Positions 1-12,009 of a DNA stretch of 64,000 nucleotides are shown in pieces. Source of the DNA: Ischnura elegans (lineage: Eukaryota; Arthropoda; Insecta; Odonata; Coenagrionidae); contig NC_060246.1 of NCBI RefSeq assembly GCF_921293095.1, positions 132,246,198 to 132,310,197 on the forward strand, given 5' to 3'. Numbering within the stretch: the stretch's first letter is position 1; every line of letters starts with the position of its first letter. The notes below the pieces were generated by a model that saw only the letters and a program-made list of their open reading frames with translations, did no database searches and had not been told where the DNA came from. Both the position numbers and the translations under genes were made by a program.

Positions 1-2
1 AC

Positions 3-164
3 CGATGAAAGTTGATGAATTGAGGAGACCCTTGTCGTACGAAGTCATCCGAAGGTCACATTCCGCCGAGGGTAGAAGGTAGCTTATGCAAAATGTCTGG
101 AAAGCACAAGCAATGTAATATACACCGATGGCAGTCATAACACCAATCTGGAATTTTCCTTGAC
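3..164 (-). CDS. copy A exon 3 (TM1 and LPSAECD motif)
   Basis: 162 nt, the same size as exon 3 in B and C. It starts after ctccag and ends at TTC ATC G, with the donor GT at window bases 2-1. It encodes QGKFQIG, a TM1 rich in Tyr and Cys (GVYYIACAFQTF), then LPSAECDLRMTSYDKG. TM1 is much changed relative to B and C. Confidence 0.88.
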
Positions 165-2994
165 CTGGAGAAAATAAATTCTTTCATTAGAAGCCATTTT
201 GGGCTTAAAATTAGATATCTGTACAGAGTAATTTATGCTCTACAGTTATTTTAAATCTATTTTCACATAAAAGTAAAAATGGAGACAATATTTTAAGAAA
301 AAATACTTCTTACGCCTTTAACTGTCTTCCAAGAGTTTGATTGTTAATAAATACCCTCATAATGGCGGAAAATAGTTTTTTGTATCCCTAGAAATGACAC
401 TCATCACCTAATTATTCTATAGTCACCTTGTCTTTCTGGTTTCTAACACATTTACCCATTTATTTATGTGCATTTCTTCAGTGAATTTCCAAGATTTCCA
501 TGAAAATGGCCCATTTTCGATGGCAGATTTCCTAGCCCCGATAGCTATTTATTTATCCATGGACCTTATCATAAAAATAACCTTTATAAGTATCCGGAGT
601 GGTAAAACTTGTGGTCGGATGCCGTGGAGGTATTTCTACGCATTCTCGCGATCTAATTAGCAACTATTCTTTTACCTCGGTGGATAGTAATAAATATTTT
701 GCCTGTTCCCGTTTTCACGGAGCTGATTGCAAAACGTAGTGAATTGTGAAGCAGTTAGTTGTCAAAAAAGCAATTTCCATTGATTGATTCATAGTCCTTC
801 TGAAAATTTTCCTGCACTTTCCATAGTGGGTTTTCATCATTTTCAGCTAAATCGGTACACGTTATTGATTTTAATTTATCAGGATCAAATACTTAAATGC
901 CCTAATGAGATAAAAATTAATTGATTGCTTGGTGAATTTTTAACTTAGCACGTAAAACTCGACGCGGTGATCGTGTATGTGGCCTACCATTTTCTCGCTT
1001 TGGGGGAAAGAAACCGAAACGCCACAACGAAAACAACTTCCTACAAATGTTCTCGATGATCGTTTTTCAGGTGAATATTCCGATAAAGAGGTTCTCCATG
1101 CCTCGTCCCGACACAAGGCACGACGTGTTTTTAGGAGCTTGGCGATTTTCGGTTCACACTTCATTGCTTGCTCGTGAATATTTGGCCAAAGACAATATCG
1201 TAACAATTCCCCAGCCTCCATAATCGCCAGGCATGGCTCCGAGTGACTTTTCGCCGTTTCCAAAAGTAAAGACAACCTTAAAAGGCCGTCGTTTTACAAG
1301 CAAAGATGGCATTAAAAGGAATCGCTGATAGGGCTACAGGTTATCCCAAAGATCGAGTTTTGAGAAGTGTTTCCAGGATTGGAAGAAGCGCTAGCAGAAT
1401 TGTATAATATCTAATGAGGGTTATTTTGAAGGCGATAACATTAATGTAGATAGTAAATAAACATATTTTCAAGTGCTAAAATTCCCGTTATTTTCTGAAC
1501 ACACCTCGTACACTAGGGGTACACGCCAATCGCGCGGCACACAGGAGCGCGCTCTATAGTTTCGCTGCATTCGCGCGGCTTGCGCCGGCTAATCTGGGGG
1601 TGTGCCATTTTCCGGGCGATCCCGTCCAAGTCGCGCACCGATCAGCTGACTGGCCTTGGCACGGCACCCGCTTTCGCTGCATCACCATTGACAATCTTAC
1701 GAGAGATACGTCGACCTTTCGGTCTGGCTGGCAGAGTTAGTATTATAGATGGACCGTAGGGATTGTTGTGCTTGAAATCACTTTCACCATTGCGTGACAG
1801 GATTCAGTGTGTGTCTTCATAATCAAGAGTCTTCGCATATCTTGATCATCGCGTAAATATATGAAAACTGTTCGGATAAACTTGCCATGAAATAATTACA
1901 CGGCCTGATCGGAATTCTAATACGGATATTCCTAAGGCCGGGGAGGTATGATTTGCAAGTACCAGTTTCACCATCGGATCATCATTTTCAGTTTGGCGAT
2001 GACTCCGTAATTACGAGAATACATGACAGGATATCAGGGGACCACACATCGAATCTCGGACAAGGGAATTGATTCTTTCACATCCATTTTCTTATTTTGG
2101 TGCTACATCATTAAGTAGGAATTTTCGTAGTTTCTGGCATAATTTATAAGAAATAAAATAATAAGAAACAAATGATAAGAAATGAAATAATAACGTAATA
2201 ATAAAATAATATAGATCCGTGGATTTGAGCATGTGACGAACGATTTCAGTGTAACAAACGTATTCTTAATAAGCTGTTTAATTTAAGTATTTTCCAATGT
2301 GTTCCTTTATATTTACGATGAACACACTATCGTATAGAGTAATACCCTGGCAATCAACATACTATTCATTAATCATTACCTTAATTATTTCAGAAGTTTT
2401 TTTATTCGCTGCATCAGTGATCTCATACATCACAGGTATTAAATCCACAATGCCCTTTTGAATGATAGATATTTCAAATGTGAGATAGGTTTTTTATAAG
2501 CTATTAATAACCCTTGATATATTTACACTAACCTGCCGTTTGAATGGCGGTCTCGTAATCCACTGCAGTCGCTGAAAATAGAAATGAAAGATTTAAGTTT
2601 ATCCTCCATATCGTCAAAATAGTTAGGGCAAGCAAATGCCACCGCCAACATTTTTGAGCGATAAATTTTTCTTTGCAGAAGTGTTGAAATCGCGTGTATT
2701 ATAAAGATTTTTCGTTCCAGCGGATCCATATGGTTGTAATAAATCAATCAATCAAAAAATAAGTTGGGCACGAAAAACTAAGCTAACAAGCAGCTTTCTC
2801 CGATCGATCGTCTTCCTTCTTCTTTTCTTCATTTGGAGGGCACACCACCGAATTCAAATTCGTGTTGGGCGCCATTGAAAACTTCTCCCTTTGTTCACGA
2901 GTGTCGTGAGCGTATAGGTACCGAAAAACTATGTCTCTTGATATCACCTACCTGATATAGAATTCCCATGTTCCAGGAGAGCTTTTGACTTCAT
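3..2994 (-). CDS. SV2-like MFS transporter, copy A (5' part, exons 1-3)
   Basis: Partial gene running off the left edge. Coding exons on the minus strand are 2952-2994, 2533-2571 and 3-164; all borders are GT-AG, and the donor of exon 3 is bases 1-2 of the window. The start ATG at 2994 opens MKSKALLEHG, matching the first exon of copy B (MKTKTLLEHG). Exon 2 encodes VDYETAIQ; exon 3 encodes TM1 followed by LPSAECDLRM, an SV2-family signature. 81 residues are visible; the remainder (TM2 to TM12) should lie just left of the window. Exon 3 is identical to copy B at 32 of 54 residues, and most changes fall in TM1, where the acidic residue found in B and C (E) is Q. Copy A is therefore the divergent member. 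Intron 2 carries a mariner remnant. The family is a 12-TM major facilitator; the substrate is unknown. Confidence 0.85.
940..1510 (+). mobile_element. mariner transposase 3' remnant (in intron 2 of copy A)
   Basis: From about 1,150 on the plus strand, one frame reads HTSLLAREYLAKDNIVTIPQ, then MAPSDFSPFPK and LKGRRF, the last catalytic-Asp block of mariner transposases (usually SPDLAPxDFFLFPKLK). A further block near 1,400-1,440 reads CIISNEGYFEGDNI, the usual mariner C-terminus. Internal stops (a TAA in place of the codon before SPG, and a TGA) show it is dead. The right end, TGAACACACCTCGTA, looks like a mariner terminal repeat. No left terminal repeat was found; bases 940-1,150 are included tentatively. 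Confidence 0.72.
2533..2571 (-). CDS. copy A exon 2 (DYETAI mini-exon)
   Basis: 39 nt with an acceptor after a pyrimidine tract (ttttcag) and donor gttagt. It encodes TAVDYETAIQTA and aligns residue for residue with the mini-exons of copies B and C. Confidence 0.82.
2952..2994 (-). CDS. copy A exon 1 (start codon, cytosolic N-terminus)
   Basis: 43 nt: 14 codons from ATG plus one base, then donor gtaggt. It encodes MKSKALLEHGNSIS. Length, phase and the KxLLEHG core match exon 1 of copy B. Confidence 0.8.
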
Positions 2995-3699
2995 CGTGAG
3001 AACAAACACCCTTCACAGCCAACCGGATGTACCCCACTTGTGCTTTGGTTTCTTTTCACTGTGCGTATGACAGTTTATTGCCTCACAATCCATCTTCCCG
3101 CCGCGCAATGTGTTTGCTTGTGCTCCTGCGTGGAGCGCCGAGGTCTACCTCCCGCTAAGCCCCCGATGTTTGTGACGCTGTGATGTCGACGCGTATACTT
3201 TGATAGGGTAAGGGGCCAGGGATTGGCCTATATCAGTAATGGTTTTATTGAAGGTCTATGAAGATTGTCCTCCGATCCACCGTTGACGCAACGAACAGGC
3301 TAGCCTCTTCAAGTCACTCGCACACTTGACCTCCGAGGTCACTTTTGGGAGGAGGAAGGAACGGCTCTCTAGCGTAGGGGTGCATCCCTAGGTTAATCTA
3401 TCTCGTTTACAGCGTACGTTGGTCGCACGTGTGACAAATCTCTGCGGCGACTGAGTGAACCAGAGTTTGCGTATAAATTCGAGCAGTATAACCAGTGAGC
3501 CTACTCCCGCGATTAGCTGTTTTGATTGGCGCTAATTTAAAGATTAAAGCGAATGTATCTATTAAGATACGAGTTACCTAAAGTAACATTATCTATCGTA
3601 TTAAATGAGTCAATTCCCTACGAGCACATTTTTTTATTCATTTAATGATGCGTAAGCTGACTGCCGAAATTATCTCTACGGAAGATTTAACACTTTCCC

Positions 3700-3872
3700 G
3701 GCGAACAATATGTATAAACTCTCCTCGGGATTCCGCGCGGGTAATATTATGTAAGAGCGCTGACGTTTCGGTTAGCCGTGAGAATGGGTAACGAGTCGGT
3801 ACCCGAAACGTCGGCGCTCTTGCATAATCTTATCTTACGCGGAATCCCGAGAAGAGTTTATACATAGCTCGA
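3700..3872. repeat. foldback (MITE-like) inverted repeat
   Basis: A left arm of about 65 bp (from TGTATAAACTCTCCTCGGGA near 3,710) is repeated inverted on the right, ending at TTTATACA near 3,866, with roughly 25 bp between the arms. The arms differ at several bases. No coding potential. Probably a non-autonomous foldback element. Confidence 0.7.
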
Positions 3873-4489
3873 CGGAGATTAGGCGCTGAAATCGAGCGCT
3901 AAATGTTAGCTGAGAAGCGTGGCAATCTTTATATCATATCGATAGCATGAGTGATAGCTCATCATCAGTAAACGCAAGGTGAAGTGCTATCTACACTTTT
4001 TTATTATCGATAATTAAAATCGGCAGATAACTCCACTAATCCGGAAAAAGATGAGAAAGTGATCAAATACGGCTCGTCTGCGCTCTTGGTTGGTTGCCGA
4101 CTTAGCCACGAGTATGGTATTTGGAAGTGCCGGTCAACAATCAAGGTGATGTACTACGCCGTTAGGGAGGGGTTGGGAATGGATGTTGGAGGGAAACCTG
4201 GCGTCGGAATTAGCTTGAGATCAACGAAAGGCGATAATCTAACATAATCGATACGAGTAACTTAGAGTAAGGTTCTCCATCGTATTCATTAATCATACTA
4301 CTCCCTAACATTACATTTTTTAGTCATTTAAGCATGCATGAGTTGAATCCAAATACATGGATAAAATGATATAAAAAAAGAAATCTTTTTCCAAAAACTG
4401 CAGATTATTTTATTAGAAATGAGAATAGAAGAGTCTGACAGGTGAGTAAGGATATGTACCCAAGCTTTATTCCCCGAGTGATGAAAAGC

Positions 4490-4925
4490 TTTTTCTTTGC
4501 TCATTGGCGAATTTTATACTGTATTTGGAAAAAGCGTTATTTTTCTCTTTTTTCGTTTTCTTATTTTCAGTAAGAATGTTAATGTGAAGTTTTAGTAAAT
4601 TTTTTAATCAGTTCTAATATTATTTTCATACTTTTATAAAATTTAGGCTTTATATTAGGCTACCAAAAACTACCTCATATTAAGTGGGATTTATCAAAGC
4701 CTAAAACGATGCAAGTTGAAATAAAAATATGCAAATTTTGGAAAGAGCGTGTTTTCTTTCTTTTTCATTTTCTTGTTTTAAGTGAGAATATAAATGTGAA
4801 TTTTTAAGCAATTCTTTAATCCATTTTAATATTATTTCCATAATTTTATAAAATTGAGGCTACCAAAAACCTCCTCATATAAAGTGGGAAGCATCAAAGC
4901 CTAAAACGATGCAAGTCACGTAAAG
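4490..4925. repeat. direct duplication of about 200 bp
   Basis: Two adjacent AT-rich units (about 4,490-4,728 and 4,729-4,925) share blocks in the same order: GGAAAAAGCG / GGAAAGAGCG, AATGTGAA, CTAATATTATTT-like, ATAAAATT, GGCTACCAAAAAC, CCTCATAT, AAGTGGGA, and ATCAAAGCCTAAAACGATGC. An old tandem duplication. No gene is seen in it. Confidence 0.75.
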
Positions 4926-5386
4926 TCAAACTATATACTAAATTTCAAAATTTAAAGAAAACAATCGCCTATTCCAGTATTCAAACCCGTTGGCTTCTTC
5001 TTCTTCTTCTCTACTTCTCTGTTCGTTAGGCAGACGCGGTAAAACGTTAACCAGATGACACTTGCTGAACTGACGGAGAATGAAATTAGTATTACTAACA
5101 CGGTAGCTGATCGAATGATAATTGTCAAAAATGTTGGCTCATACTGCCTCTGAAGACCTAGGATAGTGTAAGAAAACATTGTCATCTGGTTCTGATCTGT
5201 ACTGAAAATTTAAAGCCTATCTGAGATTGCAAAAAGGGTTTAGAAATCAATCACAAGATTTCATCGGTTAAACAGACAAACGGACGAAGCAAGTCAAGTG
5301 AAAGCATGTGAAAATAGTTCTACGGAGTTAAAAGCGCTGAACTTGAGTGCTCAATGAGGAAATGCCTTGAACAACCATGGCCATTG

Positions 5387-5519
5387 CGATACCTCCACTG
5401 CATACGCTCAACAATCGCCCACCGAATCAAATCCGCTCATCTTGATAGCCCTAGCAGTACTAGATGAGAGGATTTGATTCGGCGGGCGATTGTTGAGGGT
5501 TAATGCAGTGGAGGTATCG
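5387..5519. repeat. foldback inverted repeat
   Basis: The left arm begins CGATACCTCCACTGCAT and the right arm ends ATGCAGTGGAGGTATCG. Arms are about 57 bp, interrupted by a short spacer of about 18 bp. The palindrome suggests a small non-autonomous DNA element. Confidence 0.75.
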
Positions 5520-5582
5520 ATTGTCGTGATTTTGGGGTAGCAAGGGAAGTCACCTGCACCGTCCGACGTACGCACTGCTTCA

Positions 5583-6232
5583 CTTGAATATCCAGCGATT
5601 TGATCTTTGGATCTTTCTCTTTTATGGAAAAATCTTCCAAAATCGTTGACAAAAAAAATATGGTTTCGCTAGTAGTGGGCCCTGGTCATTTTTATAGTGG
5701 CAAGGGTATTCCCTATCCTACCCTGCCACTCCTATCTCTACCCTGGAGGCGTCGTCGGGCTCCTTATTGCGGCGGCGCCTCCATCCTTTTTCCTTCCCAT
5801 TCCACTCCCCTCCCCGGGTGCGCGGTCGTATCAGTTGTAGTACTGGGTCCCGGCCCCGGTGCGTTGTAACCTTCTAAGGACCCCCCTTAGGTCCTCATAC
5901 TCTACTTTACTTGAATATCCCACGAAATGATCGATGGATTTTTCTCCTCATAGAAAAATCTGCCAGTTTCGTAGGTAAATCAAGAAATGGTTTCGCTAGT
6001 AGTCACAATGGCAACGCGGGTATTCCCCATCCCACCCTACCATCCCTATCCTCGCCTGGAAGAGTCGACGGGCTCCTATCGCGGCGGCACCCCCTTCCTT
6101 TTCCTTCCCACTCCAACCCCTCCCCGGGTGACTGAGCGTATCAATTAAATTTATTATTAGGTCCCAGCCCCAGGGTGTTGTATCCTTCGAAGGGCCCCCC
6201 TTGGACCCTCATTCAATGCTTTACCTTTACTG
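5583..6232. repeat. two tandem units of a ~320-bp repeat (GGCGTCGTCGGGCTCC family)
   Basis: Unit 1 is about 5,583-5,905 and unit 2 about 5,906-6,232. Both start with ACTTGAATATCC, pass through GGTTTCGCTAGTAGT, a pyrimidine-rich segment, GGGCTCC...GCGGCGGC, CCCCTCCCCGGGTG, and end with GGGTCCCGGCCCC-like and GGACCC blocks. A third copy lies at about 14,905-16,450, where it is split by a transposon. The open frames seen here are pyrimidine-rich and not credible proteins. Confidence 0.78.
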
Positions 6233-8219
6233 AAGTGGCTTACCGGGTATAATAGCGACAGTCACCGCGAAAGCTTACGACAGTGCGCAGTGCACTATTT
6301 TTGGGGTGGAAGCGTTCTCTTAGAACCGCTTGTCACGGGTGGTCGGTAAGCTCACGTGGAGTTGTGCTTACGATATTGTAATCGCCAACATCGAAATTTG
6401 CCTAATGGCGTCAATTGATCTGAATGGACACTGCTAGTCATCCAGTGTGACACGAAAAAAATCACTTCTACAAGGAGGGACCATTTTCTCTCTTCCCAAG
6501 GCCGCACTCTTTAGCGGGCTAAAATTAGGAGAAGGGATCTAGAGCAGTATTGTTGCATGAAGAACTACAAAAATTATAATTTCACTGTCAAAAACATACG
6601 GTCACTAACCCACCAAGCAGATTTGCTTTAAAGAGCAATTTTCTGCGCAGATATCACGTACACTTACATTTACTGGCAACTTCTTTTACCAGTGACGCGT
6701 TATCTCTGTGTAACATTGTCTTCTAATATTTTCCATCCAATGCTTCTTGAAGCCAAACACTCAGCAATTAGTCGGATGCCGACCGCGATTGTGATAGGAA
6801 ATGATCATATTCCTTGGAAAAAAACAGCTGATTCCAGTTACCCCGGATTACCTGTTTTTACATTGGTCCACATCGAATATAACTCGTATTATTTTAGTCG
6901 TGGCTAATCTACCTTGTAAATAACTCTAGTTGCGTTGCGTGTTGCCTGTTTTCCGGGGCAGAAATGCCTCATTTAATTCCAGAATTCACGAGTACACAGG
7001 AGGTACTTTCATTCTCTTTTACCTTGCATTGTTTGTTTTCTCATAAAAGAATGAATAAAATAGCAAACATTAAAATTACGGTTTTGTATGTTACCTTGAT
7101 CAAGGAAAAAGTTATGCATACCTACCAAAGCAAAAAAAGGAAATTTGACAGGCATTTAGACTTACATATATGTAATTCTAATCTATACATTTATTAAACT
7201 TAAAATCATTATTTAAATGTATTTTACCCAATGTAAAGTGGTTAACGATCAATTAACAATTAGTAAACTATGAAAAGAGGCAATTTTAGACTCTATACAA
7301 TGACATCATCCAGTAGAAGCTTACTATCTTTCATGAAGAAATGAAGTGACAATCTTTCTTTCTGGCCCTACACTCAAATCCCATCCTCCCCCTCTTAAAT
7401 GGGTCAACCTAATGACTCCCACATAGAATGTATTTTTGGTCATTTTGGTATTTAACTACAATTGTATTTTATAAAAGTAATTAAAAATACTACATTTTAG
7501 TGGGCAAATTATAACCAGTTCTCTATTATGCAAGCACAAATTGGTGAAGATAAAAAATATAATTCCTTTTTTGCTGAAATTTCTCACCAAATTCTAATAT
7601 ACTCATTGTAAGATGATGAGGGACAGCTGAATTTTTGATATGTAACTAATCAATACCCGCTCAAAAATGTTTTCTAGCTGTGGCATTGGTGCTATTTTGC
7701 AGAGAGTATGAGTGCCTTAGCATTATTTTATTATATATAAATCTGTAAAAAATTAGGATCATTTTTGGCCTCCTCCATATACGTGTATTTTACAATATTA
7801 TTAAATTCTACCGTTTTAAATGAAAAAAATATGTATCTGATACTAAAAAAATACTGTCAATGTGTCATAATAAACCAATAAACCCCTCCTAATAACTATA
7901 AAAGCCAAGGCTGTATCTGCTTATCTGGTTACAGTAGTACTGAATACAATATTGATGCATTTCAATGTAGGAGCATAGAATGTACCCACCAGCGGCATGC
8001 TCTCAGATGAAGCAACTAAAGCTCTGCTTCAGTGATTAATTTTTTAAAATTTCATCTTGAAATCGTGGCATTAATTCAATATGGCTAGCTGGGAAATGCA
8101 TGGTCATCACCCATACTTCTCACTTGTAATCAGCACATGCTCTCTGAGGCTGTGATGCCAGCCAAAGGAATACCAAGGGAAGTAGAGAAGAGAATGCTTC
8201 GTCAAGGCCCTGGCAAGAG
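6233..8219. other. AT-rich intergenic DNA between copies A and B
   Basis: Short open frames only, none with a recognisable motif or credible codon use. I see no gene, RNA or clear repeat here. Confidence 0.5.
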
Positions 8220-8460
8220 CAAATGATCCATTAACTTGCCAAGTGGCATAACTAGGAATATGCTTTGGAGAGGGATAGCGGGGCTGGTGGGGGCGACACC
8301 CCCCCTGGGGCAACGGAAAAATTTTTGAAAAATGACATGCCTAGAAATACATTTTAAATCATTTTGGCACTTAAAATTTGGGTTTCACTCGCAATTCTGC
8401 GGGAAATCATCACAACAGGGAACAAATTAGTATGTATACTATATCATTCTATGAGGCTTG
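8220..8460. repeat. C/G-rich interspersed repeat, copy 1
   Basis: Shares AACTAGGAATATGCT, a G/C-run core (CACCCCCCCTGGGG), ATGACATGCCTAGAAAT and TTTAAATCATTTTGGCAC with 14,560-14,815. Short mononucleotide runs around a conserved AT part are typical of widespread arthropod repeats. Confidence 0.6.
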
Positions 8461-9054
8461 AGATTCTATGAGGAAGGGGAAGGAAAAATCATGAGAAAAT
8501 ATTTTGGAAGGGTTGATGGTGATCAAGTGGGTCCAGTCATGTGTGCAACCCCTCCAAAAAAAAACTCCACCCCTTTGTGTTGGGTTCGCCACCAGAAAAT
8601 GATTAAAACATGCATAAGAATAATGATGCTTATATTTCTCCAGGATAAATTAGAGCTTATTCCACTTAGCATCCTTTTTCCATCTGCGCTCACATCCGAG
8701 TCCCCCCAGCCAACCACGTCACTTACTGGCTCTCAGCCCAACAACAAAACATTCACTAAACAAGTTTGAACGTAAACATACACAGCACTCTGTAAAATCC
8801 TCCTCCCTATCCAAGTAAACCTTCCCACTAAACCATTTTTCTGCTTATAGACCTCAACCCTTTGATTTGAACTACACCTAAGGAAAATATTGTGTTTAAG
8901 AGAATTGGGAAGAGTAAGTAAAAAAGGGCAAGAAGGGACAAAGTAAAGGGCACAATAAATAAGAAATGACATACAGTAAAGCCTTGCATTACAATACTTA
9001 TTCCTGCTGCATGGCCAACTAATTTTTATTAGCAATGTGCATCAATCAGAATTA

Positions 9055-10190
9055 TTTCATGTTTAATGATAATCTCTATAAACAATTGGAAGGTTTAGCA
9101 ATGGGTTCCCCCTTGTCACCTCTACTAGTCGAAATATTTGTGCATGACCTAGAAAAGAAACTTTTAACCCCCTCCTAAAAATGTGCACTATTATTTCTTT
9201 TATGTGGATAATATATTATGCTTGAAGACAGGAACGAAAATGCAATTGGGAAATTTTCATTAACTCATCAATTCTTTAAACTCCAACATCAAATTCACCA
9301 TGGAGCCATAAGAGGGTTATGCCTTGAATTTTCTTGATCTAAAGATTCCAATCAAAGATGGGAAACACAAATTTTCTATTTTCCGCAAACCTACTTCCTC
9401 GGGCCAGGTCATCCATGCATCCTTCAAACATGTAATTAACCAAAAATTAGCATCTTTTCATTGTACATATGCTACACAGAGCATTATCCATCCCATTAGA
9501 GCGCCCAGCCTTCATTGTAGAAACCTTCAATAATAAAAAAATTGCTGTGGCCAACAGTTACACTGAACAATATATGATTGACAATTTATGATGATGATTT
9601 GCTCCCAAGCAAAAAGAAAAAGGGTTTATTTAGAGAAATTTACTCTTCCTCCCCTGTGACCAAGTTTCATGGCAACTCATTAATTTAGGACAACCGTCCA
9701 TTAAAATAGGCAATTTTCTCAAAGCAATTAATATTGAACCAGCGTATTTTAATAATAGAAACCTCAAGAGCATGCTACCTGCAGTCCAATACCCCATAAA
9801 ATTAGCCCTTCAAAGTGGAGTTTACCAATTGCAATGGGGTGACTGTGACACCAAATACGTCAGACAAACGGGGAGGAGCCTAGTGATGCTAGCCAAAGAA
9901 CACTGACAGAATTACAGAAATAAAACAGGGATGTCCCATTTTGCAACTCATCTCCTTGAGGAAGGTCACCAAGCAGATTTCACCCTGGAGCTGCTGCACA
10001 GAGTGAAGAAAGGGACACAGCTGGATTTTAGAGAACAGTTAGAAATTTTAAAGATTGTAAAGAAGAAAGGACAGATTGCCAACAAACACCTTATCCCTTT
10101 CAACTCCCCCCTCCTAGGCAGTAGCATACAGAAAAAACTCAAGGTGGGGTGCAAAAATACCTTGAGTTACCTTTACTTTTATCTTTTATC
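9055..10190 (+). mobile_element. decayed Penelope-like retroelement (RT plus GIY-YIG remnant)
   Basis: The plus-strand reading is broken by stops and frameshifts. About 9,060-9,150 gives YKQLEGLAMGSPLSP, the RT motif of Penelope-like elements. Near 9,190 is FYVDNIL, where an active enzyme has YxDD. 9,324-9,533 gives NFLDLKI and FRKPTSSG, typical of the block after the RT catalytic motif. About 9,820-9,960 gives GVYQLQWGDCDTKYVRQTGRS, resembling the GIY-YIG endonuclease domain that follows RT in this class. 9,931-10,190 continues with HFATHLLEEGHQ and a basic tail. The order RT then GIY-YIG is what decides the class. Confidence 0.82.
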
Positions 10191-10199
10191 GTAATAAAA

Positions 10200-11714
10200 A
10201 TAATCCAGTCACATTCAAAGTTTAAGAAGTTTTTAATTAAAGTAATTATGTAAAAATACAAGACAATGCCATCTTATGATAAAGAAGAGTTAAAATTGTG
10301 GTTCTGCAATGTTAGGCAATACGGGCGGTCCCACAAGGGGGGGGCACGTGCACCCTGCACCCCTATCTGTATCCGCCACTGCTCCTAGACATGGCGCTAC
10401 TACACCCTGTAAAATTCCAATGACGTCAACCCACGCCTCGGTACTAACCCCTTTCCCACAAGACACCCCTCCTTAGCAAACTTCCCCATTTCAACACTGA
10501 CTGTACCCCCCCACCCCTCTTCGACTACCACCACCGAACTGGGCATAAAACCAAGTAAGAAAGTCTCCTGTACCACTAGCCTTGTGAATGATACAGTGTA
10601 ATGAAACTAGTTGACAACAATATAAGTGCGTTTGTAGAAAAGCAAAGTTGTTATTTTTTCCTAACCTTATAATGGATTTCTAAAAAGTTAAGGCCTCAAC
10701 TATTCAGTGCACCAAAAGAATGATCAATTACTCGACCCGTCGTTTTCTGAATCACAGGGTCATTCCCACCGTCCCTTTTTCCGCTGCTTTTTCCGTCACT
10801 TTCCATTTTTAAAACTGTCCTTCAATTAAGAGCCAAGAGAAGCATTACAAATGCTGCAAGTAGCTAAGCATTCTGATTGGCTGAAGGACAAATCCAGCAA
10901 TGGTTTCGCACCAAGTGATGGAAAAAGGGGTGAGATTTCCATCCCTTGAGCCAATGCAGAAAATAACCACATGAAAGGGTCATTTTGTTCTTTCATCATT
11001 GGAATGATTGCTGGAGCTGTCCCTTAGAAGGGATGGAAAAAATGACTGTGTTATTCAAGCTTAATATTATACATATGTCAAATATATTGCAATTGAAAAC
11101 CATCAGAAAAGGGGGTCTACTATACTTTATTACACATATGACTCCAAAAAATATACTTATCCCTGATATTTCCATGATGGGCATATTCTATTGAGTCACT
11201 CATGAACAAACTAATTACCTCCACTCATCATGGAGCTGATGGGTCTTTTGGATATAGCAATGAATATTTCAGCTTCTGTGGCTTAAGTGTATAAATAAGA
11301 TTTTCATTCTTCTGCCAGTCATTCTTTGTGAGATTTTACTTATTGTTTGAACCAAAACCCATTCTTCCTTTGAAAATACAGTAGACTCCTAGGTAAGATG
11401 GGTTCGACTTGTGATGGATTTGATAGGTAATCCGAACTGATTTTGCCCATGCTTTTAAAATGTTCTGATTTAAAAATAATTGAATCTTGGACATCAAAAT
11501 GTGTGATTCTATGCCTTATTTTCTAATGAAAGACATTGTTATGTAGCAACAATTTAAATGCACTTTTTAAAATGATCCATCACCTGGAAATAATTCTGAT
11601 TCAACATGCGATGCAATTTGCTCTACCATTAGTCCTCAGGAACAGATTAAAATTGTAAAGCAAGGTTCTACTGCATATATGCATACATGCATACTCATAA
11701 ATGCACACAGTTTC
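10200..11714. other. intergenic DNA, short repeat pieces only
   Basis: 10,320-10,385 has a GGGGGGGCACGTGCACCC / TATCCGCCACTGCT segment that recurs near 59,100-59,160 (TATCCGCCACTGCT). Otherwise I see nothing supported. Confidence 0.45.
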
Positions 11715-12006
11715 AGTGGCGCAGCGAGGGAGGTTTAAGGGGATAAAACCCCCCCACAGCTGAGAGAAACTTTTAAGTTTAGTACATTTTACTTAATTTG
11801 ATTAATGTACTTATAGAAGAGTGTTAGGATTAATAAAATATCCCTCAGAAAGTCATAAAAATCAGTATTTTGAACCATTTATCTTAAAACTTTTCTGGGG
11901 GAGGGCCCCCACACCTCCCTCTTATCCTGGTGAGTATACCACACACCTCAGGTCTAGTTGTGCCTAAAAACCCCCCTAGCCTTAATTCCTAGCTGCACCC
12001 CTGCAC
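11715..12006. repeat. C/G-rich interspersed repeat (different subfamily)
   Basis: Begins CAGTGGCGCAGCGAGGGAGG and ends CTAGCTGCACCCCTGCAC, giving short inverted ends around an AT-rich centre with CCCCCC and GGGGGAGGGCCCCC blocks. No coding potential. Confidence 0.5.
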
Positions 12007-12009
12007 AGT

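Noticed and set aside
940-1275. 111-codon minus-strand frame
   Set aside because: Antisense to the mariner transposase remnant, which reads on the plus strand with family motifs.
5600-5869. Pro/Ser-rich 89-codon frame
   Set aside because: Low-complexity reading through a pyrimidine-rich repeat unit; the second unit does not keep the frame.
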